Source of the DNA: Actinomycetes bacterium
GTDB taxonomy: Bacteria > Actinomycetota > Actinomycetes > Streptosporangiales > Streptosporangiaceae
Assembly: GCA_023425615.1 (NCBI GenBank)
Contig: JAFACJ010000908.1
Coordinates: 1-7,955 of the forward strand
Reading direction: 5' to 3'
DNA length: 7,955 nt
The notes under the pieces are model-generated. The model made no database searches. It was not told where the DNA came from and was given only the letters and a program-made list of their open reading frames with translations. Position numbers and translations under genes: made by a program. Every line of letters begins with the position of its first letter. The stretch's first letter is position 1. Positions 1-6,617 of the stretch are shown piece after piece.

Positions 1-71
1 CCGTGAACCCGGACCCGAGCACCGCCACGGCGACACCCACGGCCTCCCCCACGAGCACCCCGACGGAGTGA
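1..71 (+). CDS. C-terminal end of a truncated gene with a Thr/Ala/Pro/Ser-rich tail
   Basis: The first 71 bases read open in one plus-strand frame (codons begin at base 3) and stop at TGA 69-71. The 22 visible residues are almost all Pro, Thr, Ser and Ala (for example TATATPTASPTSTPTE). Such low-complexity tails are common at the ends of secreted proteins, lipoproteins and membrane-anchored kinases in actinomycetes. The rest of the gene lies left of the window, so no function can be given. A compositional accident is possible because every frame is GC-rich here, but the clean stop followed by a hairpin and then a new gene supports a real 3' end. Confidence 0.5.
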   Translation, partial: VNPDPSTATATPTASPTSTPTE

Positions 72-78
72 GCACCGG

Positions 79-110
79 CCGGACGCTCGCCCCCCGCTGA
101 CCGGGTCCGG
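79..110 (+). terminator. Weak stem-loop after the truncated gene
   Basis: CCGGAC (79-84) and GTCCGG (105-110) form 6-bp inverted arms around a 20-base loop, 8 bases after the stop at 71. There is no T-tract, which is usual for high-GC actinomycete terminators. The arms are short and such repeats arise easily in GC-rich DNA, so the call is weak. Confidence 0.3.
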
Positions 111-186
111 ACATCGCGTTGCCCTCCGCGATCTCCCATCGCAGGGTCGAGGCGACGACATCCGCCAAGCCCTCCGGGGGTTTGAG

Positions 187-1185
187 TTGCCAACGCCTCA
201 GGACGAGAACCCCCAGCCGCCGCGCATCTCCTACGTCCACCCGTGGCGTCACCCGAAGCAGCCCCCGGCTCCCGACCCCGCCGCGCGGCCCCGGCGATCC
301 GGCGGTGCCGACGACGCCGTGCCCACCGGCCTCCTCCGCAGGGCGCAGGAGGGCGACGGCCTGGCGATGCTGGAGCTCGGCGACTTCTACAAGTCACGGA
401 ACTCCCCGGAGAAGGCGATCGAGTGGTACGGGAGGTCGGCTGAGGCCGGCAACGCCGCCGGCCTTCTCAGCATCTACCTCTCGCTGATCATGGAGGGTCC
501 GTCGACCCATGACCCCCGCGGCTTGGCCGAACGCGCGGTTCCGGACCGGCTGCGCCACAAGGCGGAGACGGGCGACGGCTCGGCCATGAGAGTCCTCGGC
601 GGTTTCTACTGGGCCATCGACCAGCCTGAGAAGGCGACCGAGTGGTACCTCAAGTCCGCTGAAGCCGGTCATCCCGGTGCGCTCAGCGAACTCGCCGTGT
701 ATCTGGAGAGCGCCGGCCGACACGAAGAGGCAAAACGGTTCTACCGCCTCGCCTTGGACGCGGGTGACTTCTACGCCGCGCACCGCATGCCGCTCCGTGC
801 CGCCCTCCGCCAGTCGAACAGGCGGCCGGACGACCGCGAGCCCGACCCCGACAGCCGTTACGACCGGACCATCCTGTGGGCGGCGCTGGGCGTCGTCTGC
901 CTCATCGCCAGTGCCATCCTCCTCCTGACCTCCCGCGTCGGCTCGGACACCCCCACCTGCGACGGCAAGACGATGGGGCCCGGCGACACCTGCCTCGTCA
1001 TCGGTGGAGGCGGCGACTCCTTCACCTATGAGGAGTACATGGCCGAACGTGAGGCGAAGAAAGAGAAATGGGCGGACGGCCCGCCCCCTCAGGCGATGCT
1101 CGGATATCTCCTCATAGGCGTCGGCGTCATCTCCTTCGGCGCCTCCTTCGCCTCCTACGTCCGCGCGAAGCAGCAGCCCTCCTGA
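187..1185 (+). CDS. Sel1/TPR-repeat protein with two C-terminal membrane helices
   Basis: A 332-residue protein of unknown specific function. A Pro-rich N-terminal stretch (1-45) is followed by three Sel1/TPR-like helical repeats at about 57-92, 130-165 and 162-197. The first two share the pattern A-M-x-x-L-G-x-F-Y, then PEKA-x-EWY and SAEAG. Sel1/TPR repeats normally act as protein-binding scaffolds. Two hydrophobic helices follow (about 228-248 and 303-325). Basic residues before the first and after the second suggest that the repeats and C-terminus are cytoplasmic and the roughly 55-residue loop is outside. That loop carries Cys258 and Cys269 in CDGKTMGPGDTC, then a Gly run, FTYEEYM and a charged segment. 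The start is TTG at 187, with GGGGG at 176-180 six bases upstream; GTG at 319 is an alternative that loses the Pro-rich region. It converges on the glutamate decarboxylase gene across a strong hairpin. No enzymatic motif is visible. Confidence 0.8.
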   Translation: MPTPQDENPQPPRISYVHPWRHPKQPPAPDPAARPRRSGGADDAVPTGLLRRAQEGDGLAMLELGDFYKSRNSPEKAIEWYGRSAEAGNAAGLLSIYLSLIMEGPSTHDPRGLAERAVPDRLRHKAETGDGSAMRVLGGFYWAIDQPEKATEWYLKSAEAGHPGALSELAVYLESAGRHEEAKRFYRLALDAGDFYAAHRMPLRAALRQSNRRPDDREPDPDSRYDRTILWAALGVVCLIASAILLLTSRVGSDTPTCDGKTMGPGDTCLVIGGGGDSFTYEEYMAEREAKKEKWADGPPPQAMLGYLLIGVGVISFGASFASYVRAKQQPS

Positions 1186-1190
1186 AGCCC

Positions 1191-1234
1191 GCGGCCAGGT
1201 CGGCGAGTACGGGCGGGATCGCCGGCCTGGCCGC
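1191..1234. terminator. Bidirectional stem-loop terminator between convergent genes
   Basis: GCGGCCAGG (1191-1199) pairs perfectly with CCTGGCCGC (1226-1234). Inside it CGGCGA (1201-1206) pairs with TCGCCG (1219-1224), and T1200/G1225 can form a U-G wobble. This gives about 16 paired positions with a 12-base loop. It fills most of the 58-bp gap between the stop of the Sel1-like gene (1185) and the stop of the glutamate decarboxylase gene (1244), as expected for a shared terminator. There is no T-tract on either side. Confidence 0.75.
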
Positions 1235-1243
1235 GCCGGCACG

Positions 1244-2614
1244 TCAGTGGTGGAATCCCGGCTGGCGGGGCGCCCCGGTGCCTCCGCTGGCGCGCAGCCG
1301 TTTCAGAACGCGTTCCAGGTCGTCGGCCAGCAGCGAGATCTCGTCCTTGCCGACGCCGTGCCGGACGAGGACGCGCTGGACGGTGACGTCCTGCCGGTCG
1401 GGCGGCAGGGGGTAGGACGGCACCTGCCATCCTCGTGCCCGAAGCTGCTCGGTGATGTCGTAGAGGCTGAACGGCACGCCGTGCTCAAGGGTGTAGCTGA
1501 CGGCGGGGAGCGCGCCCTTGCCGTCGTAGAGCAGCTTGAACGGACCCATGTCGGCGATCCGGCCGGCGAAGTACCGCGCGGTGTCCAGGCACGCCTGCTG
1601 GATCTTGCGGTAGCCCTCGCGGCCGAGCCTGACCAGCGTGTAGTACTGGACGACGACCTCGCCGCCCGGCCGTGAGAAGTTCAGCGCGAACGTGGGCATG
1701 TCGCCGCCGAGGTAGTCCACCCGGAAGATGAGCTCCTCGGGCAGCAGGTCCGCCGACGCCCACACGACCCAGCCGCAGCCCAGCGGCGCGAGCCCGTACT
1801 TGTGGCCCGAGGCGTTGATCGAGGCGACCCGTTCGACACGGAAGTCCCACACGAGTTCGCGCTGGACGAACGGCGCGATGAACCCGCCGCTGGCCGCGTC
1901 GATGTGGAGGGGGACGTCCAGGCCGGTCGTGGCCTGGATCCTGTCGAGTTCGGCGGCGAGTTCGGCGATCGGCTCGTAGTCGCAGGTGAACGTGACGCCG
2001 AGGATCGCCACCACGCCGATGGTGTTCTCATCCACGTGGTCCTTGAGCTGGTGGGGCCGCAGCCCCGTCGCGCCGCGTTCCAGCGGCACCTGCCGCAGTT
2101 CGACGTCGAAGTAGCGGGCGAACTTCTCCCAGCACACCTGGACCGGCCCGCACACCAGGTTCGGCCGGTCGGCCGGCCTGCCCTCGGCCTTGCGCCGCTG
2201 CCGCCACCGCCATTTCAACGCCAGCCCGCCGAGCATCGCCGCCTCGCTGGAGCCGGTGGTGGAGCAGCCGATGGTGTCGTCGGACGCGCAGTTCCACAGA
2301 TCGGCGAGGATCTGCACGCAGCGCGCCTCGATCTCCGCGGTCTGCGGATACTCGTCCTTGTCGATCATGTTCTTGTCGAGGCACTGGTCCATCAACCGCC
2401 GCGCCTCGTGGCTGTTCCAGGTGGTGCAGAACGTCGCCAGGTTCTGCGTGGAGTTCCCATCGAGCAGCAGTTCCTGCCTGACCGCCTCGTACACCGCCCG
2501 CGGATCGCTCTCCGCCTCGGGGATCCGCCGTTTGGGCAGCACCCGTTCGCTCAGCGGCATGCTGAACACGTCGTCCAGCGGATCCGTCTTGACCTTCACC
2601 CGATGCAGCGCCAT
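1244..2614 (-). CDS. gadB: Glutamate decarboxylase (PLP-dependent, Glu to GABA)
   Basis: A 456-residue group II PLP-dependent decarboxylase, close to the roughly 466 residues of E. coli GadA/GadB. It converts L-glutamate and a proton to GABA and CO2 in the cytoplasm. Visible family motifs are GCSTTGSSEAAMLGG (116-130, cofactor phosphate region), HIDAASGGFIAPF (237-249, the Asp contacting the pyridine nitrogen) and INASGHKYGLAPLGCGW (266-282), in which Lys272 is the Schiff-base lysine. The N-terminal segment with PLSERVLPKR and the STQNLATFCTTW block (55-66) is also typical. The protein ends in GFHH, reminiscent of the C-terminal tail of E. coli GadB whose penultimate His caps the active site at neutral pH. 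The start is ATG at 2614-2612, preceded on the minus strand by a purine-rich GGGAGGGGTAGGG stretch. It is divergent from aspD. No GadC-type antiporter is present in the window. Confidence 0.96.
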   Translation of the reverse strand: MALHRVKVKTDPLDDVFSMPLSERVLPKRRIPEAESDPRAVYEAVRQELLLDGNSTQNLATFCTTWNSHEARRLMDQCLDKNMIDKDEYPQTAEIEARCVQILADLWNCASDDTIGCSTTGSSEAAMLGGLALKWRWRQRRKAEGRPADRPNLVCGPVQVCWEKFARYFDVELRQVPLERGATGLRPHQLKDHVDENTIGVVAILGVTFTCDYEPIAELAAELDRIQATTGLDVPLHIDAASGGFIAPFVQRELVWDFRVERVASINASGHKYGLAPLGCGWVVWASADLLPEELIFRVDYLGGDMPTFALNFSRPGGEVVVQYYTLVRLGREGYRKIQQACLDTARYFAGRIADMGPFKLLYDGKGALPAVSYTLEHGVPFSLYDITEQLRARGWQVPSYPLPPDRQDVTVQRVLVRHGVGKDEISLLADDLERVLKRLRASGGTGAPRQPGFHH

Positions 2615-2664
2615 GCCCGGTCCCTACCCCTCCCCCGGGCGCGCGCCGAACCCTCTACACCACC

Positions 2665-2693
2665 TTGACCAGGGCTTTTGGCTGCTTTGTCAT
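2665..2693 (+). promoter_or_regulatory. Candidate promoter for aspD (TTGACC-17-TGTCAT)
   Basis: TTGACC at 2665-2670 is a near-consensus -35 box for the principal actinobacterial sigma factor. Seventeen bases later TGTCAT (2688-2693) matches 4 of 6 positions of TATAAT, including the first and last T. Transcription would begin near 2700, giving a leader of about 60 bases before the GTG start at 2759. It lies in the divergent gadB-aspD gap (2615-2758), where both genes could share control. No equally good box was found for gadB on the other strand; TAGAGG at 2657-2652 is a weak -10 candidate. Confidence 0.5.
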
Positions 2694-2747
2694 GTCGATG
2701 GAGAGAGGTCCGAAAGGAGAGCCGTCGCGTCCTCTCCGACGCGAGAC

Positions 2748-2753
2748 GAGGAG
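2748..2753 (+). promoter_or_regulatory. Ribosome binding site fixing the aspD start
   Basis: GAGGAG at 2748-2753 lies five bases before GTG 2759-2761. The frame stays open upstream to a TTG at 2678, but that codon lies within the candidate promoter (2665-2693) and lacks comparable complementarity to 16S rRNA. The site favours GTG 2759 as the translation start. A second in-frame GTG at 2780 has a weaker purine stretch. Confidence 0.65.
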
Positions 2754-2758
2754 CCGGC

Positions 2759-4402
2759 GTGGGTGAGATCGGGGACAGCGTGCCGCGGGCGGAGCAGAGG
2801 CGGCTGGAGGAGCTCAGTCCGTTCGAGCTGAAGGACAGGCTCATCGACGCCGCCGAGGAGGACGACGAGAAGAACGCCGCCACCCTCCTCAACGCCGGAC
2901 GCGGGAATCCGAACTGGATCGCGGTGGAGCCACGCGAGGCGTTCCTGCTGCTCGGGCGGTTCGCGCTGGACGAGGCGCGGCGGACCTGGCACCGGGGCGA
3001 GACACTGGCGGGTATGCCGTCGCGGACGGGGATCGCGGCGCGGTTCGCGGAGTTCCTCGACCGGAACCGGGCCGAGGCGGGTGCGGCGCTGCTGTCGCGG
3101 GCCGTCCGGTACGGGACGTCACGGCTGGGGTTCGACGCCGACGCGTTCGTGCACGAGCTCGCCGACGGGTTCACCGGCGACGACTACCCGGTGCCCGTCC
3201 GGATGCTGCACCACTTCGAGCGGATCGTCCACGCCTACCTCGTCAAGGAGATGTGCGGGGGACGGGAGCCCGACCAGCCGTTCGACCTGTTCGCCACCGA
3301 GGGCGCCACCGCGGCGATGTGCTACCTGTTCGACTCGGCGGTCATCAACCGGATCCTCCGCCCCGGCGACCGGATCGCCCTGATGGTCCCGATCTTCACC
3401 CCGTATCTGGAGATCCCACGGCTCGCGGAGTTCGACTTCGACGTCGTCGAACTGCGGGCCACGAAACGGAACGCCGACGGGCTGCACCTGTGGGAGTACG
3501 AGACGGCCGAACTCGACAAGCTCGCCGATCCCTCGATCAAGGCGCTGTTCTGCGCGAACCCGTCGAACCCTCCCTCGGTGATGCTCCCGCCCCCGGCGCT
3601 CGACCGGATAGCGGAGATCGTCCGGACCGCCAACCCCGGTCTGGCGATCATCACCGACGACGTCTACGGCACCTTCGTGAACGGGTTCGTCTCCCTCATG
3701 TCGGTGCTGCCGCGCAACACCCTGGGCGTCTACTCCTTCTCCAAGTACTTCGGCTGCACCGGCTGGCGGCTCGGCGTCATCGCCGTCAACCGCGACAACG
3801 TCTTCGACGAGAAGATCGCCGCGCTGCCGGCCGCGGACAGCGGCGAACTCGCCGAACGGTACGCGCCGATCACCCTGGAACCCCAAAGGCTCAGGTTCAT
3901 CGACCGGCTCGTCGCCGACTCGCGGATGGTCGCACTCGACCACACCGCCGGCCTGTCCCCACCGCAGCAGACGCAGATAGCCCTGTTCGCGCTGTTCGCC
4001 CTCACCGACGAGAAGGACGACTACAAGCGCCGCTGCCAGGACCTCATCGCCCAGCGGATGGACGCGCTGACCCGCGGCCTGAAGATCGACCTCCCGCACG
4101 ACCCCTACGCCGCGCGCTACTACGCCGAAATCGACATCCTGGCGTGGGCGGAGAAGAAGCACGGGAAGGCGTTCGCCACCTGGCTGGAGAACGCCTACGA
4201 GCCCGTCGACATCCTCTTCCGGCTGGCCGAGGACCACTCGATCGTCCTGCTGCCCGGCGGCGGTTTCGACGCGCCCGAATGGTCGATCCGGATCTCGCTG
4301 GCCAATCTGCCGACCGACTCCTACGCGAGCATCGGCGCCTGGCTCGATGAGACGACCCGCTCCTACAAGGACGAGTACGACCGCGAACACGGAACCGGGT
4401 GA
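2759..4402 (+). CDS. aspD: L-aspartate beta-decarboxylase / aspartate aminotransferase (aspartate 4-decarboxylase)
   Basis: Reading from GTG 2759 gives 547 residues, near the 531-545 usual for the family; a longer reading from TTG 2678 would add 27 basic residues unlike the family. The enzyme is a fold-type I PLP enzyme that removes the beta-carboxyl of L-aspartate to give L-alanine and CO2, with side transaminase activity, in the cytoplasm. Family blocks include LSPFELKD (19-26), LNAGRGNPNW (44-53), YPVPVRML (143-150), ATEGATAAMCYLFDS (179-193), CANPSNPPS (265-273), TDDVYGTF (299-306, Asp300 and Tyr303 for the cofactor ring), SFSKYFGCTGWRLGV (326-340, Lys329 as PLP lysine) and RISLANLP (511-518, Arg511 binding the substrate alpha-carboxylate). 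All expected catalytic residues are present. It is divergent from gadB, and a transporter gene follows in the same direction after 66 bp, so an operon is likely. The usual partner exchanger AspT is not seen. Confidence 0.93.
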   Translation: MGEIGDSVPRAEQRRLEELSPFELKDRLIDAAEEDDEKNAATLLNAGRGNPNWIAVEPREAFLLLGRFALDEARRTWHRGETLAGMPSRTGIAARFAEFLDRNRAEAGAALLSRAVRYGTSRLGFDADAFVHELADGFTGDDYPVPVRMLHHFERIVHAYLVKEMCGGREPDQPFDLFATEGATAAMCYLFDSAVINRILRPGDRIALMVPIFTPYLEIPRLAEFDFDVVELRATKRNADGLHLWEYETAELDKLADPSIKALFCANPSNPPSVMLPPPALDRIAEIVRTANPGLAIITDDVYGTFVNGFVSLMSVLPRNTLGVYSFSKYFGCTGWRLGVIAVNRDNVFDEKIAALPAADSGELAERYAPITLEPQRLRFIDRLVADSRMVALDHTAGLSPPQQTQIALFALFALTDEKDDYKRRCQDLIAQRMDALTRGLKIDLPHDPYAARYYAEIDILAWAEKKHGKAFATWLENAYEPVDILFRLAEDHSIVLLPGGGFDAPEWSIRISLANLPTDSYASIGAWLDETTRSYKDEYDREHGTG

Positions 4403-4406
4403 GGCC

Positions 4407-4472
4407 GTGCGCTGGCTCCAGAGACACCTGCTCGGTCCCGTCGTCGTCGCGAGGGCGAGGTCCCTGACATGA
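4407..4472 (+). CDS. Possible 21-codon coupling ORF overlapping the transporter start
   Basis: GTG at 4407-4409 opens a 21-codon frame that ends at TGA 4470-4472, so its stop overlaps the transporter start in an ATGA arrangement (4469-4472). It starts four bases after the aspD stop. The peptide is short, basic and hydrophobic (it contains LLGPVVVARARS). The only upstream purine stretch, GTGAGG at 4399-4404, is too close for an ideal ribosome site, so initiation may depend on ribosomes finishing aspD. ATGA overlaps commonly mark translational coupling. A chance open frame is equally possible at this length. Confidence 0.25.
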   Translation: MRWLQRHLLGPVVVARARSLT

Positions 4473-6328
4473 CCACGGTGCCGTACGAGGAGGACCCGGC
4501 AGCCGCCAGGAGGTCGCCCGTCAAAGGACAGCGGCTCCAACTCCGGCACGGCGAGGGCGACAAGCACCGGCTGACCAGCCTGCAAGGGCTGGCGGCGCTG
4601 TCCCTGGACGCGCTCAGCTCGGTCGCCTACGGGCCCGAGGAGGTCGCGCTCGTGCTGGCCGCGGCCGGCACCGCCGCGATCGCCGCGGCACTGCCGGTCG
4701 TCATCGTCATCGCGGGCCTCCTCCTCGTCCTGGTCCTCTCCTACCGCCAGGTCATCGCCGCGCACCCCGAAGGCGGCGGCTCCTACGGCGTCGCGAAGAA
4801 GGAACTGGGCCGGTGGCCGAGCCTCATCGCCGCCGCCGCGCTCATCGTCGACTACGTCCTCACCGTCGCGGTCAGCCTCGCCGCCGCGGCCGCCAGCCTC
4901 GCCTCCGCGTTCCCCTTCCTGCGCCCTTACCCGGTGGAGACGTGCCTGGTGGGGGTGATCCTGCTGACCATCGTCAACCTCTTCGGCATCTCCGACAGCG
5001 CCCGGGTGCTGATGCTCCCGACCGCCCTGTTCATCGTGTCCATCCTCGGCGTGGTGGTCCTCGGCCTGGCCCGCTCCGCACCGGCCGCCGTGGTGGGCGC
5101 GCCGGAGCACATACCGGTGACCGAGTCCCTCGGCGTGCTGCTCGTCCTGCGGGCGTTCTCCTCCGGCTGCTCCTCGCTGACCGGCGTCGAGGCCATCGCC
5201 AACGGCGTCCCCATGTTCCGCAGGCCACGGGTCCAGCGCGCCCAGCGGACCGAACTGATGCTCGGCGTCCTGCTCGGTGTCATGCTCATCGGCCTCGCCG
5301 TGCTCATCCGCCGCGACTCGGTGATGCCGCGGGAAGGCGTCACGATCCTCGCCCAGCTCACGGCGGGCGCCTACGGGACGGGCTGGGCGTACTACGCGAC
5401 CAACATCGTGGTCGCCCTCGGCCTGGGCCTCGCCGCCAACACCAGTTTCGGCGGCCTGCCCGTCCTGCTGAGCCTGCTGGCCCGCGACCGCCGTCTGCCG
5501 TCCCTGTTCGCCCTGCGCACCGAACGGCCCGTCTACCGGTACGGCGTCATGGCCGTCGGCCTGTCCGCCGCCCTCCTGCTGATCGCCGTGGGCGGCGACA
5601 CCCACCGGCTGATCCCGATGTTCGCCGTCGGCGTCTTCATCGGCTTCACCATCAGCCAGGTCGGCATGGTCCGGCACTGGACCCGCCTCCGCCCCGCCCA
5701 CTGGTCCGGCAACGCCCTGCTCAACGGCACCGGAGCGGTACTCACCTCCATCGCCGCCGTGGTCCTGCTCGTCTCGAAGTTCACCGAGGGCGCCTGGGTC
5801 GTCGCCATCGTCATCCCCGTCCTGATCCTGCTGTTCGTCCGCATCGAGCGCTACTACACCCAGGTGCGCTTCGAGATAGGCGTGGGCCGGACCCCGCCCC
5901 GCCCCACCCGTCCCCCCGCCGTCACCGACCCCGGAACGAAGATCATCATCCCCATCGGCTCCATCACCGCCCTCACCGAACGCACCGTCAGCGCCGCCAT
6001 GGCCCTGGGCGGCGACATCGTCCTCGTCTCCGTGGCCGCCACCGAGGCCGAACAGGACGCCCTCCACGAGGCCTGGACCCGCTGGAACCCCGGCATCCAC
6101 CTGGAGATCATCTACAACCCCTCCCGCACCCTCGTCCGCCCCCGCCACCACTACATCCAGTCGGTACACTCAGCCGGCTACTGGACGATCGTCCTCCTCC
6201 CCATCGTGGAACCCCGCAAGTTCCGCTACCGGATCCTCCACAACCAACGCGGCCTCCTCCTGGCAGCCGCCCTCCGAGAACGCTCAGACGTCCTCGTCTG
6301 CCTCCTCCCATTCCACTTGGGCCCTTGA
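4469..6328 (+). CDS. KimA-type potassium transporter (APC superfamily permease with cytoplasmic C-terminal domain)
   Basis: A 619-residue membrane protein, close to the 607 residues of Bacillus subtilis KimA (YdaO). It has a short polar N-terminus, about twelve hydrophobic segments between residues 40 and 460, and a soluble C-terminal domain (about 488-619) with alternating beta/alpha character, like the USP-like domain of KimA. KimA is a K+ importer thought to bring in H+. From memory, KimA K+ site residues are Asp36/Tyr43, Asp117/Tyr118/Thr121/Ser125 and Thr230/Glu233. The same residues occur here at identical spacing: Asp47/Tyr54 (LDALSSVAYG), Asp128/Tyr129/Thr132/Ser136 (VDYVLTVAVS) and Thr238/Glu241 (LTGVEAI). 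Automated annotation may call it simply an amino acid permease. ATG 4469 is preceded by GCGAGG at 4455-4460, eight bases away. It is probably co-transcribed with aspD. The stop lies within the first copy of a local 14-bp repeat. Confidence 0.85.
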   Translation: MTTVPYEEDPAAARRSPVKGQRLQLRHGEGDKHRLTSLQGLAALSLDALSSVAYGPEEVALVLAAAGTAAIAAALPVVIVIAGLLLVLVLSYRQVIAAHPEGGGSYGVAKKELGRWPSLIAAAALIVDYVLTVAVSLAAAAASLASAFPFLRPYPVETCLVGVILLTIVNLFGISDSARVLMLPTALFIVSILGVVVLGLARSAPAAVVGAPEHIPVTESLGVLLVLRAFSSGCSSLTGVEAIANGVPMFRRPRVQRAQRTELMLGVLLGVMLIGLAVLIRRDSVMPREGVTILAQLTAGAYGTGWAYYATNIVVALGLGLAANTSFGGLPVLLSLLARDRRLPSLFALRTERPVYRYGVMAVGLSAALLLIAVGGDTHRLIPMFAVGVFIGFTISQVGMVRHWTRLRPAHWSGNALLNGTGAVLTSIAAVVLLVSKFTEGAWVVAIVIPVLILLFVRIERYYTQVRFEIGVGRTPPRPTRPPAVTDPGTKIIIPIGSITALTERTVSAAMALGGDIVLVSVAATEAEQDALHEAWTRWNPGIHLEIIYNPSRTLVRPRHHYIQSVHSAGYWTIVLLPIVEPRKFRYRILHNQRGLLLAAALRERSDVLVCLLPFHLGP

Positions 6329-6359
6329 ACGCTCTGGCCGCCCGCTCCACTTGGGCCCT
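6312..6359 (+). repeat. 14-bp direct repeat at the end of the transporter gene
   Basis: TCCACTTGGGCCCT occurs at 6312-6325 and again at 6346-6359, 34 bases apart. The first copy encodes the last codons of the transporter and abuts its stop codon; the second is just downstream. It contains the palindrome GGGCCC. It coincides with the point where GC content falls, so it could mark a small duplication or an old junction. No further copy was found in the window. Confidence 0.6.
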
Positions 6360-6457
6360 ACGTGACGGCCTGCCGACGCGACCGCTATCAGCGGCTCCGG
6401 CCGAGTACTGCCTTCCAGCCGGGTACAGCCTTCTTCCAACGCCCTCACCAGGACATG

Positions 6458-6501
6458 GCTGTGGCCTCGCCCTTCCGTATCCGGATGGACGAGGCCACAG
6501 C
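6458..6501. terminator. Stem-loop between convergent transporter and peroxidase genes
   Basis: GCTGTGGCCTCG (6458-6469) is the exact reverse complement of CGAGGCCACAGC (6490-6501), giving a 12-bp perfect stem with a 20-base loop. It lies near the middle of the 289-bp gap between two convergent stop codons (6328 and 6618) and can serve both transcripts. There is no T-tract. The rest of this gap shows no credible gene; open frames crossing it have no recognisable protein and overlap coding sequence. Confidence 0.7.
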
Positions 6502-6617
6502 AGCCATCCGACCTGGGCCGGTGCATGAATCGCCGACCCCGTCAGACATGTCAGGTATGCCAGCCCAGGAGAAGGCCCAGCCCCTTCGGACCGACCGGCG
6601 GTACCGACGCCAACCCG

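Noticed and set aside
394..1242. 282-codon minus-strand frame opposite the Sel1-like gene
   Set aside because: Antisense shadow. The plus strand has repeat units, membrane helices and a ribosome site, and the minus frame runs through the terminator hairpin.
1802..2668. 288-codon plus-strand frame opposite gadB
   Set aside because: Antisense to a glutamate decarboxylase with complete active-site motifs; its translation shows no recognisable domain.
2692..2766. 24-codon upstream ORF (ATG 2692) overlapping the aspD start
   Set aside because: Its ATG lies inside the candidate -10 element, so it would probably not be in the transcript. It has no ribosome site and a basic, random-looking translation.
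4403..4468. c-di-AMP (ydaO/yuaA) riboswitch ahead of the KimA-like gene
   Set aside because: That riboswitch controls kimA in Bacillus, but only 66 bp separate aspD from the transporter and the aspD leader is about 60 bases. Both are too short, and no matching elements were seen.
3119..6169. 1016-codon open frame on the minus strand
   Set aside because: It lies antisense to aspD and the transporter, both of which carry clear family motifs. Its translation is low-complexity Gly/Asp/Arg/Glu/His text, the usual antisense shadow of GC-rich genes.
4813..6528. 571-codon plus-strand frame overlapping the transporter
   Set aside because: An alternate-frame shadow dominated by Arg, Pro and His with no family motif. 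The other frame has the hydrophobic segments and conserved K+-site residues.
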